The notes: generated from the sequence alone by a model not told the origin. DNA of 64,000 nucleotides from Gelatoporia subvermispora B (GCA_000320605.2 KB445792.1:1245581-1309580); one strand, 5' to 3'; shown: positions 43,431 through 56,070, numbered from the stretch's first letter. Numbers and translations: made by a program.

Positions 43431-46400
43431 TCATCGCCACGTTGGTTTTGATCCTCCTCCAGCCCTAAAGCTGACCTCTCCGCTGGAATTTGGGTCGGGA
43501 AGTTTCATGCGTGTGGACATTGCCAGGCGAGATGAAGATACCGCCAGCAGGGACACCCGCTTTGACCGCTTTGCAGGCGTCTTCTCTCCGCCAACATGCA
43601 CCCTCCGAGGGCCACTGCTGACGCTCTTGCCCAGCATTGACGACGACGCTACCTCGCTTGTATCCAGGCTTGTGCGTGGCGAGAGTTGTGGGATCATGCT
43701 CGACCGTCGCCTCGGGCGTTCGACACGCAGGGGACCGATGTTCGACCTTCGCCTCCCACCTTTGCTCGCTGATCCGACAACTTTTGGCAAGCCTGGCCCA
43801 CGCTTCCCTGGACTACCGAGGTGACGATCACCGCCTTTCGGAATGTGCAGCGAGCTTCCGGCGCTGCTAGTGCTGGTCTCTGTCGGAGATGACGCCCGAT
43901 TCAAGTTCCGGTCAGTCAGCGGAGAGCTTCTCTTTGGTGATCCTCTGGACATATTTTCTTCTTCATCCTCCGCCAAACTGCACAACGTCGAGGACGACTT
44001 CGACTTAGATTTGAGGAAACCAGGATCGAGCCGACTCGGCCGCGCTCGCTTGACGCTTGTGCGCACGGTGCTTGCCGAAGATGTCGAGGCGCTGAAGGAT
44101 GACGAGGCGAAACTGAAGTTCGTACTATCGTCCGTCTTTTCGTCTTCCCACTCGCTATCGGGGGTGTTGCGCTTCGAACTCAGCCCGATGCCCGAGGCGG
44201 ATTCGGAAACAAACGAAGGTGTCGCCGTAATCTCGTCCGAAGGGCTGGTCACGATGACCACGGTAGATGTTGGTCCGTTCCCGCCATCGTCAATGTCTCC
44301 TTGCCCCACTTCGTCGCGCCATTGCACGCCCTTGCGCTTGCTCTTTGACTCGGAGATGCGTCTGTATGGGAGCGAAGCAGAGGCAAGGCTAGGACGCAGG
44401 GACTTCCTGGGGCTCTTGTGCGACTTTCGCAGCGGGGAAGTAACAGAACCGTATGAGGATGAACGTCGCGAAACCTTCGACTTCGTCTGCTGCGACAGGA
44501 CTGGTCCAGAGGTCACCCTGCCTATACCCAATGAAGAGTAACCCTTGAAGGCTTCTAGCGATGATCGTCCTTGTGGAGCTGCTCCCACAGCGTAGTCGGC
44601 GATTGAATGGCCAAGCAGGTTCTTGAAGGCTTCGTCATTGCTGTCTGCGACATTTCGCAATGACGATGCCAGCGCTTTCACGGTGGCTTCCATCGCATCC
44701 CGCCCCTCCGTGGTGGCCGAGGTAAGAGTGCGGCTGGCTTCGCCGAGCATGACCGTGCATCTGCTGACCATCCCGACCAGGTTCACGATTGCCTCCGCTT
44801 GGCTTGACACAACCTCGCGTAGCGCAGTGTGGCCGGCCTCGGCCTTCGCACGCTCCATCTCCGCCTTCCGCCGTCGTGCGTCAAGCTTGATGTTGTCCAT
44901 GCTGTATTCGTTAAGCTTGTCCGAGCGGCGCTCGCTGACCGCACGCAAGGTCGCATCGAACATGGCACCGGAATTGTTGGAACGCTGTACCCGAGCATTC
45001 AAGGCTGACCCGACCTTCACCACTTCCTCTTCGGGACCAGCAAGAGCCTGAAGGAGCTGCTTCTCTGCCTCGAGGTCAGCAGAGAGCGCGGATGATGATG
45101 CCTGCTTGTCGAGTTCGGCAAGGCGCGCACGAATGACACCGAGCTTGGCCTCCGCCACTGCAATCTTGGTCGCGCAGCTGGCGCCATCGACGATCGAGGG
45201 CTGCATCTGCTCGGTCTTCTGCTGCATGTCGCTTTTGGCCTTTTCGACCTCCTGGGCAGCCTCTCTTCGCTTCCGACGCTCCTTTTCTGCTTCAGAGTCA
45301 CGTTTGCCGGCCAGCTTCTCCTTGAGCTCCTTGACTTCTAGGTTGAGGCGATTGATTGCCTCCACGTACTGGCCAACGTGACGATCGACATTAACGACAT
45401 TGCGTGTTACGACCTTTGTCTTGATCTTTGTCGCACGTTCCGCATAGAGCAGTGTGTTCTGCGTGTCGTCGAAATGCAGCGACGTCGGGGCAATACACAC
45501 AATCATGACCGTCTTGCAGTTCCCGCCGAGCGAGAACTTGAGCAAGCGCGTCAGCTTGCTGTTTCGGTACGGAACGTGTCGCACCGCGCCACCGCTCTCG
45601 CACAAAGCGTTGATGCAGTTGCCAAGCGCGAGCAGCGACTTGTTGATGTTCGCGCCTTCGACCATGCGCTGTCCCATGTTCGTGGTGGCGGCCGCACGTT
45701 CGCTCCCGGCGAGATCTATGATAGAGAGCGTCGCCATCGTGCGCTCCTCCGTGATGGACGCGGTCCGAGGAGATTGCGTGACATGCACCTGCAGCACGGC
45801 GTGGGAGCGCGACGACGTCTCGTTCGCGTGTGTGGGCGACTGCGTCCGGCGCGAGTTCCCCAGGATGACGATCTGCTTCACCTCGTCCGCGCTCGCGGGG
45901 CGGAGCTCGGTGAGCCCGACGACCTTGACGGTCTTGTCCTCGCGGATCTGCAGGCCGCCCCGCGGAACCGGTGTGCCCGGCTCCGCGAGGAGATCGCGGA
46001 TTTCCTCGTTGTAGATCTCGAGGAAAGAGACGATGACATCGACGTTGTGGTCCTCGCGGCGGTCCTCGATGTCCTGGAAGAGATCTGCCATGGTGAGGTA
46101 TATAATCCCCGGGTCGGCGTCGGTCCCGCTGATCGTGTGCGTCTTGCCGCATCCGGTGGCCTGTGCCAGAGCCTGCGTGAGCGGACGCATCGTCCCAGAG
46201 AACAGTCACCAGCTCACTCCGTATGCAAAGATCGTCGCGTTGTATCCATCTAGTAGATTCTTCAAGAGCGGGCGCGCGGTGCCCTGGTACACATCCTGCT
46301 GCCGGGCACCGTGGTCGAACACCCGGTCGAAGATGAAGCGGCGGTCCTTGTAGCGCTTGGTGCCGGGTCGGACGAAGCCGCGCTCGACAAATGACCGCGA

Positions 46401-46681
46401 AGGGTCCTTCTCGTCGGGGTCGAACGTGAGCACGCGGTCGTCAACGATCTGGATGACGTCCCGCACGGACGACGTGTTCGTCGCCGTGCGCCCCGGAGTG
46501 GAGAGCGCGGCGTCTCCGCGGATGCACGAGTCGTACACCTGCTGGGGCATCCGCGCGGCCTCCCATGATGTCGGCGGGCGGACGCGTACTGTGCATTGCA
46601 AGGTCGTCAGCCTGCTGTCGCGAGCCGGCGCAAGGCCAAGCGCGGCGCACCTGCGACGGTGATGGAGCCCGCGGCAACCAT
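43431..46681 (-). CDS. KIP3: Kinesin-8 (Kip3/KIF18-type) motor protein
   Basis: Plus-end-directed motor that depolymerises microtubules. Three exons give about 1,050 residues. A mini-exon starts MVAAGSITVA, then VRVRPPTSWEAARMPQQ and FDRVFDHGARQQDVYQGTAR. Across the next intron comes the P-loop AYGATGCGKTHTISG. Further motor motifs: FLEIYNEEIRDLLAEPG, switch I NETSSRSHAVLQ, switch II IIDLAGSERA, the kinesin-8-style NKSLLALGNCINALCES and VPYRNSKLTRLLKFSLGGNC. A neck and coiled coil follow (EAINRLNLEVKELKEKLAGK), then a long basic Ser-rich tail ending GGGSKPTWR, probably a microtubule-binding tail. The ATG at 46681 is 231 bp from the dihydroorotase start on the other strand. Confidence 0.9.
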
Positions 46682-46912
46682 ATTTACAAGTAGCTCCCTA
46701 GTGTTGTACCCGCCGCCGATATATGTGTTGTGTGTCCCGAGGCGGCGCTGTGTGCTGGGCGGTGGAAAATGGTAAACGTGCAGCGATGTAAGCGAGGCGG
46801 GAGTCTCCAGAAGGAGACGGATGAAGTTGGACTCGAGTTGAACCACGCGAACGCGCGCGGTCTGCTACCCCACGTGACCGTGCCTCCCCGCCGCCGCTTC
46901 TGCAGCTCTCCG

Positions 46913-48126
46913 ATGGACACCATCACCGTCCCCGCCCCCGCCGACTTCCACGTCCATCTCCGCCAAGGCGACTTTGCGGCCCTGATTGCCAAGCATGTAC
47001 GCAAGGGTGGTTTCAAGCTGGCATATGTTATGGTGCGCGCTTGTTTGTCTAATCGATGGAAAGCTCCGTTCGCTGAAATGTCTACCGCTAGCCCAACCTC
47101 AAGCCGCCTATTGCGAACACCGACCAGGCGTTGTTCTACAAGGCGCAGCTGGAGTCCATAGACCCTACCGTGCAATACCTCATGACGCTTTATCTGTCCC
47201 CTGAGCTCACTCCAGATGAGATCTGGAAGGCCAAGGCTGCCGGAATTGTCGGTGCGTCTCCCTTCCCATGTTATGATCCACTCAATCTGACATACCTGAG
47301 CAGGCGTCAAGTCCTATCCCCGCGGGGTGACCACGAACTCGGACGGCGGGATCGAGTCCTACGAGGCGTACTACCCCGTCTTCGCAGCCATGCAAGAGGC
47401 CGGGCTCGTGCTCAACCTGCACGGGGAGGTGCCCTCCAACGCCGCCTCGAACACATGCGTGCTGAACGCGGAGCATGCCTTCCTCCCGCACCTGCGCGCG
47501 CTGCACGCGGCGTTCCCGCGGCTGCGCATCGTGCTCGAGCACGCGACGTCGCGCGCCGCGGTCGAGTGCGTGCGCAGCCTCGGCGCGACGGTCGCGTGCA
47601 CGATCACCGCGCACCACCTCGCGCTCACCGCGGACGACTGGGCCGGCCAGAGCTGGCACTTCTGCAAGCCCGTCGCGAAATTCCCGGACGATCGCGCCGC
47701 GCTCCAGGAGGTCATCAGGGAAGGTGCGTCTTTTGCCTCCTGTGCGCGTCGAGGCTCGCTCACGGACCATCGATGCCAGGACACCCGCGGTTCTTCCTCG
47801 GCTCGGACTCTGCTCCGCACCCGCCGCACACCAAGGCAACCGCCGCCCCGGACCACCCGTGCGCTGCCGGGGTGTACACCTCACCTATTCTTCTCCCGCT
47901 CGTGGCGCACTTGCTGGAGTCCTTCGGTGCCCTCGACCGCCTTGAGGGCTTCGTGAGCTCCCACGGACGCACATTCTATGGATTCCCCATTGCAGAGGGG
48001 GAACATGGCGTTGTGCTCAGGAAGACACCTGGCAAGGTGGTGGAGGAGAAATTTATCGACGGCGAGCAGAGCGTTATCCCCTTCTGGGCCGGTAGGGAGA
48101 TCGGGTGGGAAATTGTGGAGAATTGA
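46913..48126 (+). CDS. URA4: Dihydroorotase (pyrimidine biosynthesis step 3)
   Basis: Zinc amidohydrolase that closes carbamoyl-aspartate to dihydroorotate. Four or five exons, about 350 residues, the size of the E. coli PyrC/yeast Ura4 class II type. The start is MDTITVPAPADFHVHLRQGD with the HxH metal motif. Next come YVMPNLKPPI, IVGVKSYPRGVTTNSDGGI with the carboxylated lysine (VKSYP), LNLHGEVPS, VLEHATSRAAVECV, TITAHHLALTADD, FFLGSDSAPHPPHTK with the catalytic Asp, CAAGVYTSPILLPLV and the flexible-loop end. The protein ends FWAGREIGWEIVEN. All ligands of the binuclear zinc centre are visible. The bidirectional promoter is shared with the kinesin-8 gene. Confidence 0.95.
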
Positions 48127-48824
48127 TGGCTATTGAGCCAAGAAGAAATTGGGGGCCACTGTATCTTGCATTCGACGCATTCGTTGTATTTTCATTGCCG
48201 TTACAGGGTCTCTGCCTGGGCGCGCACTGCAAAAACGCCTATCGCTCTGGAACGTTGAAGCTTTTCATGAGTCCCGATAGGATTCATTGCATATGTCAAG
48301 CGGCATTTCCATACGATCGCTTGCCTACTGCACCCGCGAATCACAGCTCCATCCCGTATTCCAATTGAGTCGCCGGAGAGTCCACCGTGCAGACCCGCTC
48401 TAGGCCTCAATTTGTGGACATGGTATGATAGCTTGACGGCAGCCTTGTTTACAGCTTTCACGCTCTGGGGCTGGGGCTGGGATATTCGGCTCTGGGATGT
48501 TCACATTTTTTGTTCGTAGTACCCGGTCCGACAATCCGCGAATTTTTTCTTGTCTACTCGTTTCCAGAGTATGCTGGGAATTTGAGCTCGGCCCCTGCAC
48601 CCTGAGGTCCCATTGGGCGGGGCGAACGGAGTCTAAATTCTGATATCGACCAAGCCAGCAAGAAGCGCGACGGGCGCAAGGGTGGGGAGTCGAGCCACTG
48701 AGGGACATGCACGCAGCGGCGTCATAAGATGCGTGGGATAAAATACATCGAGACGAATCGATTCTAGCGGCTCAAACATACGCCGTTCGGGCACAGATAT
48801 GACTGTGGATATAGGACCCTACGG

Positions 48825-49005
48825 CCCCTAGAATTTGGAAAGACGAACGTCAGGATGTGACATGTGCAACCCAGGTCACGTCCCCGCGTCGTTTCCGAAC
48901 TTAGACCGTGTAGAGTGGCCCATTAGCATAAATTCGACGCCGATATGCAGAAGGACAGCGCTCAGCGACGTCCGGTGCACGGTCGCTGGTCTAATGCAGT
49001 ACCAG
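48825..49005. repeat. Diverged direct repeat, copy 1
   Basis: Matches 49153-49336 in the same orientation at an offset of about 330 bp. Shared blocks include ACGTCCCCGCGTCGTTTCCG near 48878 (two differences in the other copy) and CTCAGCGACGTCCGG near 48961, followed by a shared GTCGCTGGT. Identity is patchy, high in the blocks and low between them. Confidence 0.7.
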
Positions 49006-49152
49006 AGAAGGACCGGGCGGCAGGGGGACATGTACGAATCCGGAAACGGCGTCTCCATTCAGATATGCGAACCTACATCGGAACAAACTTACCTGGGCGG
49101 CACATAGTTACCGCGAATTTGGCCTAGACAATCCTATGGCCGTTGAATGGGG

Positions 49153-49336
49153 GCTCTAGAATTCGAGAAGACCGACGTCAAGGACGTGACATGCGCAGCT
49201 GTTACGTCCCCACGTCGTTCCCGAACACAAATCTTGTATGATAGTACGGTCCTTTATCAGAGAGCCGACACCGATTTTTGGGAGGACAACACTCAGCGAC
49301 GTCCGGAGCACGATCGCTGGTGTAATTCAGCACCAG
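49153..49336. repeat. Diverged direct repeat, copy 2
   Basis: Second copy of the 48825-49005 unit. Corresponding blocks are ACGTCCCCACGTCGTTCCCG near 49205 and CTCAGCGACGTCCGG near 49292, ending in a shared ACCAG. On the minus strand both copies encode an FGNDxGT sequence, but copy 1 has stops in the flanking frame, so current coding is unlikely. It may be an old tandem duplication of a regulatory region or a transposon remnant. Confidence 0.7.
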
Positions 49337-50698
49337 CGACGATGGTCGGGGACGTCGGGCGGCCTCAGCGGAAGAGTCGGAAGGGGCGTGACGGCCGTAC
49401 GTGGAAGTAGAGCTACAGCGGGCGTATATCGCTGGCGCGATCGCGCTGGGTCCCCGCGAACGACGGGAAGGGGGGACGTGCATCGACGCCCGCCGGCACG
49501 CAGCACGCTGGGGGCTGTTCGGCAGACTACCACGAACCGTAGAGCATGAGGTAATTTGCGGATCTCGTCATTCTGGGCGACCCGCGGGGGGCTGTTGAGG
49601 TGGGCAATCGAGAGGTTCAGGTGCCTATTTCGGACAAGCCGTACTTCTCGGGGATTGAGACGGGGAATAAGGTTTGCTGCTGTTGAGAGCACTGCGCCCA
49701 GTCGACGCGCGCTGCGGTACGACGGACGCCAAGGCGCAAGACTTCAAGTGCACCAGACATGGAAGGCAATCTATATGTAGGAGGCATGCGGCAGCCAGTA
49801 ACAGCCCAGCGGGATTCGTTCCGCAGAGGTCACGCCACCGAAGGTCTGTGGGCGGAGATAAAAAGTGTGGAGGGAGTAGAATGTGGCAAGAGCCCGAGGA
49901 GTGAGTGTAGATGACCTCACAGATATGGAAATCGAGCAAGCGAGGAACGCGAAGATACTCTTGAGCGGAAGACGAATCTGGGATCTTGGAAGGCACGTGC
50001 AAGAGATCGTGGACTGATCGAGGAGAGGATCGAGGCACGTGGATGGCTTGGCGGGGATCGCTGTCGTCTGGTTGTCTCGAGGCACAGACGGGCTCAACTG
50101 GGCACAGCTTGGGTTACTCGCGCTTCCCGGCCCGCCGCACGCGTCCTCTTCCATGCGCAAGGAGTCAGTGAGCAGCCGAAGACGACTACAGCGTCAAATG
50201 GGAGACAAGCGGATAGCGCGGGCGGGCGATGGGGGAAATGCGGAGAACGACTCGACGATGATGGTGGGGACGCAAGGAGGCGCGGATCGAGCAGGCGTGT
50301 CCGCGCGGGAGGAAGATGGCATGCAGGAAGAAGCCGAGAGGGGCAAAGAGAAGAACCGACAGGGCGGGCGTGATTTCATTCTGGCAACGGATCGCAGAGG
50401 CTCACTGGGCGGGCAACGATCTCGACAGTCGTCGCCCTCTCAACATGAGCCACACCCGCCTCGCCCGAATCCCATCCACCCCTCCGAATCTCACTCATTA
50501 TCTCCTGCACACAGCGCCAGCTCTCCACCACATTTCCCCGATTCCCCTCCAAGCCCACTGCCAGAACGTTCTCTGGCAGTTCGACGTTCGCGTGCATTAG
50601 AGCCATGCCACCCACGCTCAATCTCTAACCCGTCCCCAAATATACCGCCCGCCCACCAGCCTTTTCCTCGTACAACTTTTCCCCATCCCCCTCTGCGC

Positions 50699-53210
50699 AT
50701 GCCGTCGCCACCTACCAGCCCTTTCGCGGGCTCACTCCAGCCAAATCCGCCTGACGAAGCTCCATCTGACGGCATCCTCCCGGACCAATACCTGAGACTG
50801 CTGCATTGTCCCCTTTGTGTCCCGACACGGCTACTGGTAGCACCATACACCCTCCGCTGCGGACATACCGTCTGCGCTTCCCACCTCCCCTCGCCCTCCA
50901 CCTCCACCGCCATCCGCTGCCCCATCCCGACATGCACACCCACGGCACCTGCTGGCCAACCCCCCCAAGGCAATGTCGCGGTCGTCCCACCTGTGCAACC
51001 CCCAGCAGCACCCGCAGCCCATCCGCAACCAGCCTCTGGCCCTCGTGCGCCACGCGTTGACGTCACGGTCAGCAAAATCATCGAATTGCTCCTCAGAGCG
51101 CGCGCGTGGTTCGACGACGAGCAGCAGCCTGCGCGCGTCCCGATTTACGAGCCAGACGCGGACGAACTCACAGACTCCGAAGACGACGGCGCGCCCGACG
51201 CCCACAGGGAGCGCCGCTCGAGGGCACCGCGCGCCCCTCCTCCGCCACCCGAGGACGAGGACGAGCTCGAGTACGTCGATCCCGGTCCATCGTCAGGCAC
51301 ACGTGTTTCCCCGCCCAGAGTGGCCGAGCTGTCGGTCCCCCCATCAAGGAACTCCCGCTCGCCTTCAATTACTGCCCATGCGCAGGCTGGCCAGCGTCGG
51401 TCCCGATCGTCTTCTAGTCCTCCGCCCGAACGTCCAGCGCGTCGTCGGCGCACGCGACTCACACCGTCTGCATCCCCCTCCCGTCCCTCATCTACGCTCT
51501 CACATCCCCCCGACTCGCTGACATCGGGCGCGTCACTCACATCGATACCTCCACCTACCTCGCGCGGTCCCAGCGCACCAGACAGCCCGGATTCCCCTGA
51601 CGCGTCTACTCGTCTCACGAAAGAGCTTGGGACAGAACTCACGTGCGAGATTTGTTTTTCTCTCCTCTGGATGCCCCTTACCACACCATGCCAACATGTA
51701 AGTTCTCTGTCAACTCGATACTCTCTGATCTTGAGCTTGAGACGGGGAGCTTGCGGCGGCTGTACTTAATTTCTGGTCACTGTGACATCTTCCCCTCTGC
51801 TATGGCTCGGGTTCCGTGGCTCACTGTTTTGATTAGACGTTCTGCACGAGGTGTCTACAACGCTCGCTTGACCATAGCTCTGCGTGTCCACTCTGCCGCA
51901 CAACCCTGCCCGAATATGCCTATTTCCTAGAACACCCGTGCAACAAAGTGGTACGAACCCTTTGTGCGTACTCCCCTTGACGTCTGGCGCTGCGACATTG
52001 TCTTTATTGAACCGGGTGTTACAGTACTACATGCCTTCCACGACGAATATACCGAGCGAGGTGCGGCAATCCAGGAAGAGGAGCACAATTCGGGGCTCGA
52101 CACGCCTATCTTCGTATGTCAGCTCAGCTTCCCCGGGATCCCGACCAAGCTGCACCTCTTCGAGCCGCGGTCCGTCCCCCCCGTTTGGCCCGCCCCTGTG
52201 CATCACTCACCCGCGCCACAGGTACCGATTAATGCTCCGGCGCTGCCTCGAGACGGAGGACCCGAAGTTCGGCATGATCCCGCCCCCGTCGCGCGCGGGC
52301 GACAGCCAGTACGGGACGATGCTCGCGATCAAGAGCGTGCAGTGGTTCCAGGACGGGCGCAGCCTCGTCGAGACGTGCGGCATCTACCGCTTCCGCATCC
52401 TCGCGCGCGGGACACGCGACGGCTACGTCGTCGGGCGCGTTGAGCAGCTGGACGACCTCCCCGAGGAGGATTCCGACGCGAACCCCAGCGAGGAGGACGA
52501 GGAGCTGGGCACGGCCGTGCGGGCCGCGGCAGAGGAAGGGCCAGGACCACGCCAACGCCTGCGCGGGGCCGAGGAAGCGGGCGCTGGTGCCTCATCGACG
52601 TCGTCCGCGGTCTCGCTTCCGCCCGTCGCTTCGTCGTCATCGCACCCGTCCGCCTCGGCGTCCTCGCCATTACCAACACCCCCAGGGAAGCCGCGCGCGC
52701 CGAGCAAGGCCGAGCTGCTCGCGACGTGCCACGCGTTCCTCGCAGAGCTGCGCCAGGGCACGCCGTGGGTTGTCGAGCGCCTCCGCACGGCGTACGTGCC
52801 CATGCCGGACGACCCCGCGCAGTTCTCGTTCTGGATGGCCCTCGTGAGTCGCCGCCCGCTTCCTCCCCTCCGTGTGCGCTCGCTCACCGCGTCCCGCCCC
52901 CGCGTCCCGATCGCTGGTAGCTCCTCCCGATCGACGAGCACGAGAAGGCGAAGCTTCTCCCGATCCGCTCGCCCCGCCTGCGCCTGCGCCTCGTCGTCCA
53001 CTGGATCGAGCAGCTGCGCAGCCAATGGTGCGTCCGTTTTCCTCCCCCCCCTCCCCTCCCCCGTGCACCCTCCGCGATCCCCCCCTCCCTACCGTCCCCT
53101 GTTCCTGTCTCTATCTCCCGTGTCCAACCCAACTCAACTCGCCGCAAGGCCCGCTTCTCACGCCTCCGCGCCCTCGCAGGTGGTTCTCCGGCGGCTGCGT
53201 GGTCTCGTAG
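50699..53210 (+). CDS. LON-substrate-binding-domain RING finger protein (LONRF-like)
   Basis: Likely E3 ubiquitin ligase. The first exon runs from ATG 50699 (MPSPPTSPFAGSLQPNPPDE) through a first RING-like motif (YLRLLHCPLCVPTRLLV, TLRCGHTVCASHL), a long Pro/Ser-rich disordered stretch, and LTCEICFSLLWMPLTTPCQH. Across an intron the second RING is completed (HTFCTRCLQRSLD, CPLCRTTLPEY). The LON N-terminal domain follows: LDTPIFVCQLSFPGIPTKLH, LFEPRYRLMLRRCLE, FGMIPPPSR, SVQWFQDGRSLVETCGIYRF, RILARGTRDGYVVGRVEQL. A Ser-rich insert and a conserved helical end (LLPIDEHEKAKLLPIRSPRL, VVHWIEQLRSQ) close it at 53210. RING-RING-LON is the LONRF architecture of animals and fungi. An in-frame ATG at 50039 is unlikely to be used. 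Confidence 0.83.
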
Positions 53211-54202
53211 GGTACGTCTCCGCGCTGGTCCTCGTCTTCGTGCTGCAGCGCCTCCTGGGGGTGCAGTGAGCGCCTGCAGTCCGCGAGGCGCCCGAGCTGC
53301 TGGAACGCGGTGGGGAGGGGCAAGCCAGTGAGCCGTCACGACCATCTGTTATGCGCTCTCTTAGCAATCTCATCCAACTCGAATCATCTCGTATTTCTGC
53401 TGTCGAAGCTGCATGTTGTAAATTATCGCATGTTTCTTCCTTCCAGACCGTTCACATCACGCTATGTTTGTTTGTAACCGACTATCTCCTGGCACATGCT
53501 ACACGACCAGGTTTCATCGTCTGCCGTTGAATCGCAACCGGACGAGCTGCTCAGCGTTGCACCGGGTCGTAAGGAATGTGCATATGATTCGACGCGCTTC
53601 CCCAGCGGCTCGCGACTGCAGATCAACATATGCGGGGAAATGTGGAGAATCATGGACGTAATGCTCCTCACTTCGATGCGGTTGATCATACAACGCAGCC
53701 ACGGCCTAGAGCGCAGGACCTCGTACGGCCTGGCCAACATGACGTATATCTGAATGATTGACATGCTTCTTCTCGAGGCGGAAGACCCCGCGCTAAGCGT
53801 GATCTGCATCATCAATATCTTCCATTTATTCCTCACGAGACCCGCGACAACGGCGAACACTGAAGTACTGACGGCGACACTTCAGCAGCTCCACCAGAAG
53901 GCGCGACATTGAGCACGATTACGATGCAGTTTCAGTGCTGGTACAGCAACATACAACATGGCTTCTAAATTCACTTCGTTCCCCATTTCATTCATTCTCA
54001 CAGACCACGATTTCCTTGTCATCACTGCAGAAGCATACCAATGCACGGCGCGCCGCGGTCGGCGTCCCGCCCGCAGTTTATAACGCGGCGAGGTTAGTGA
54101 CAGGCCACTCGCTGGGGCGCGATTACGAGTTGTAATAGTAACCACACGAGGGGAGTAGGAGTTAGCTCGGCGCTCCGTTCATCTGAGAGCAGGGGCGACT
54201 CA
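53211..54202. other. Spacer between LON-RING gene and G6PDH, nothing assigned
   Basis: 992 bp at the 3' ends of two convergent genes. Overlapping frames exist at 53462-53860 (minus, 132 codons) and on the plus strand from 53496, but neither carries a known motif. A short unannotated gene here cannot be excluded. Confidence 0.4.
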
Positions 54203-56070
54203 CTAGCCAGTCTCCGTCCGCCTGAAGCCGTACTTCGAGATGAACGGTTCGAGCTCCTTCGGGCCTCGCGAGCCGTACGGGTACGGCACTGGCTTCGGGC
54301 TAGGACCATTGCGTCCCTCGATCCAGTGGAGGATGGGTGTGAAGATCTGCGGAACGTCTGATCAGCCTCCGGTGAGCAGGAGCACGTGAAAGGTGTATAC
54401 CTTCCAAGCAACATCCAGCTCATCATCACGAACAAAGTTCGAGTGATCGCCCTTCAGCGCGTCAAGGATGAGACTCTCGTACGCTTCGTGGATCTTCGCG
54501 TCAGCAAAGCGGCGCTTGTACGTGAGGTCCATCTCGGTCGGAATCGCGCGCATGTCAAGGCCGGGCAGCTTCGTGTTGAGCTTGAGATACACTGCCTCGG
54601 ATGGCTGGATGCGAATGACCAGCTCATTCCGGGAGATATCCTTGAAGATGCCCTGCGTGACGTCCTTGTATTGGATACGGATCTCCACCTTCGCCTCGTT
54701 CAGCGCTGTCAGATTGATTTAGCGCGTGTTCGGCCGCGGAGGAGATAGCAGATGACGCGGAAGGTCGGCAGTGAGCTGACACACCTTTGCCGGCCTTCAA
54801 GATGAACGGAACGCCTTCCCATCGAGGGTTGTGAATCCAGAGAGTGGTCGCGGCGTATGTCGGGCAGACGGAGCCATGCGGGACAGTGTCATCATCGAGG
54901 TAGCCGGGCTTGCCGTTCGCTGAAACGTACTGGCCGAGGAGAGTATCGTTGCGCTCGACCGGGGGGATAGCGCGGAGAACCTTGACCTGTCAGCATAGGA
55001 GTCAGTATGCGCACACAACGTCAAATTAGATAAGGTAAGACCTTCTCATCACGGATATCCTCGGCTGAGAATGACACGGGCCGTTCCATGGTCAAAATAC
55101 TAAGCACCTGCAGCAAGTCTGATCGTGTGTGGGTAAATAGGTCACAGCACGGACAAAGGCTGAGACACGCACGGTTCTGGAGGATATCACGAATGATGCC
55201 GAATTCGTCGAAGTACCCACCACGGCCCTCCGTTCCGAACGGCTCCTTGAACGTGATTTGGACGTTGCTGATCGAATTCTTGTCCCAGCCTGCGCTCAGG
55301 GCGACGTTGGCAAAGCGCAACACGAGAAGGTTCTTGACCATCTCCTTGCCGAGATAGTGGTCGATACGGAAGGTCTCATCCTCGCTCCAGTGCTGCTTGA
55401 GCGCACCGAGTAAATGACGTGAAGACTCGAGGTCCTTTCCGAACGGTTTCTCAACGATGATACGGTTCTTTCCGCCTTTGTAATAGCATTCCTCCTTGAG
55501 GTGCTGAGCGACGGGGATGAACACACTGGGCGGGAGAGCGAGGTAGAAGACGCGGTTGCGCTCCTGGCCCTGGTAGCCCGACTCGAGCTCCTCGAGATAC
55601 TTGTTCAGGTTTTGGAAGGAGGGTGAGTCCTCGTAGCCACCAGAGATATATGTGGTCAGGCTCTTGAACTCCTCGAGCTTATTGGCGACGTCGGGATTAT
55701 CAGTACCCTTGATGTAGGACGTGATACGCTTGTGGTACTCCGTGTTGTCCATCTTGGTGCGCGCATATCCGACGATACGCACGCCTTTAGGAAGGAAATC
55801 CTCCCTGTAGAGGTTGAAGAGGGCAGGGTATGTCTGGACGCGTCAAGTGAGACCATGGCGACGAGAGGGGCGACAACGCGATACAAACCTTCTTCTTTGC
55901 GAGATCGCCGGAAGCACCGAGGACTGGTGAGGCGGATGATGGAGTTAGAGCGAGATATACGTTGGGAACGACGTGGACGCACCGATGATGATGGTGTTGT
56001 CCTTGAGTTCCTCGTGAGAGGTCTCCATGGAGGGGATGGTGCCGGAACGACGACGACCTGCGGACGCCAT
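54203..56070 (-). CDS. ZWF1: Glucose-6-phosphate 1-dehydrogenase
   Basis: First enzyme of the oxidative pentose phosphate pathway and a main NADPH source. About six exons, around 510 residues. The start is MASAGRRRSGTIPSMETSHE. The NADP-binding loop GASGDLAKKK is formed across two introns. YPALFNLYREDFLPKGVRIV follows, then YLALPPSVFIPVA, IIVEKPFGKDLESSR, the catalytic RIDHYLGKEMVKNL, FANVALSAGWDKNSISNVQI and FKEPFGTEGRGGYFDEFGII. The second half has AIPPVERNDTLLGQY, WEGVPFILKAGKAL and LVIRIQPSEAVYLK. It ends ELEPFISKYGFRRTETG at the stop 54203. It is divergent from the THOC5-like gene (347 bp). Confidence 0.95.

Larger units (their letters stand above)
48127..50698. other. 2.6 kb spacer between dihydroorotase and the LON-RING gene
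   Basis: No recognisable gene. It contains an imperfect direct duplication (48825-49005 and 49153-49336, separate entries). Upstream of it, near 48500-48720, a GC-mixed segment carries a minus-strand frame with no family match. The segment 50039-50698 is open in frame with the downstream gene, but its translation (Arg/Glu-rich, then Pro/Ser-rich) looks like translated leader. Confidence 0.45.

Noticed and set aside
48680..48740. Possible tRNA T-arm (GGCTCGACTCC on the minus strand)
   Set aside because: I could not fold the flanking sequence into D, anticodon and acceptor stems.
50039..50698. N-terminal extension of the LON-RING protein from ATG 50039
   Set aside because: The extra 220 residues match nothing and read like translated leader. 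ATG 50699 sits just before the conserved region, though the longer form is not excluded.
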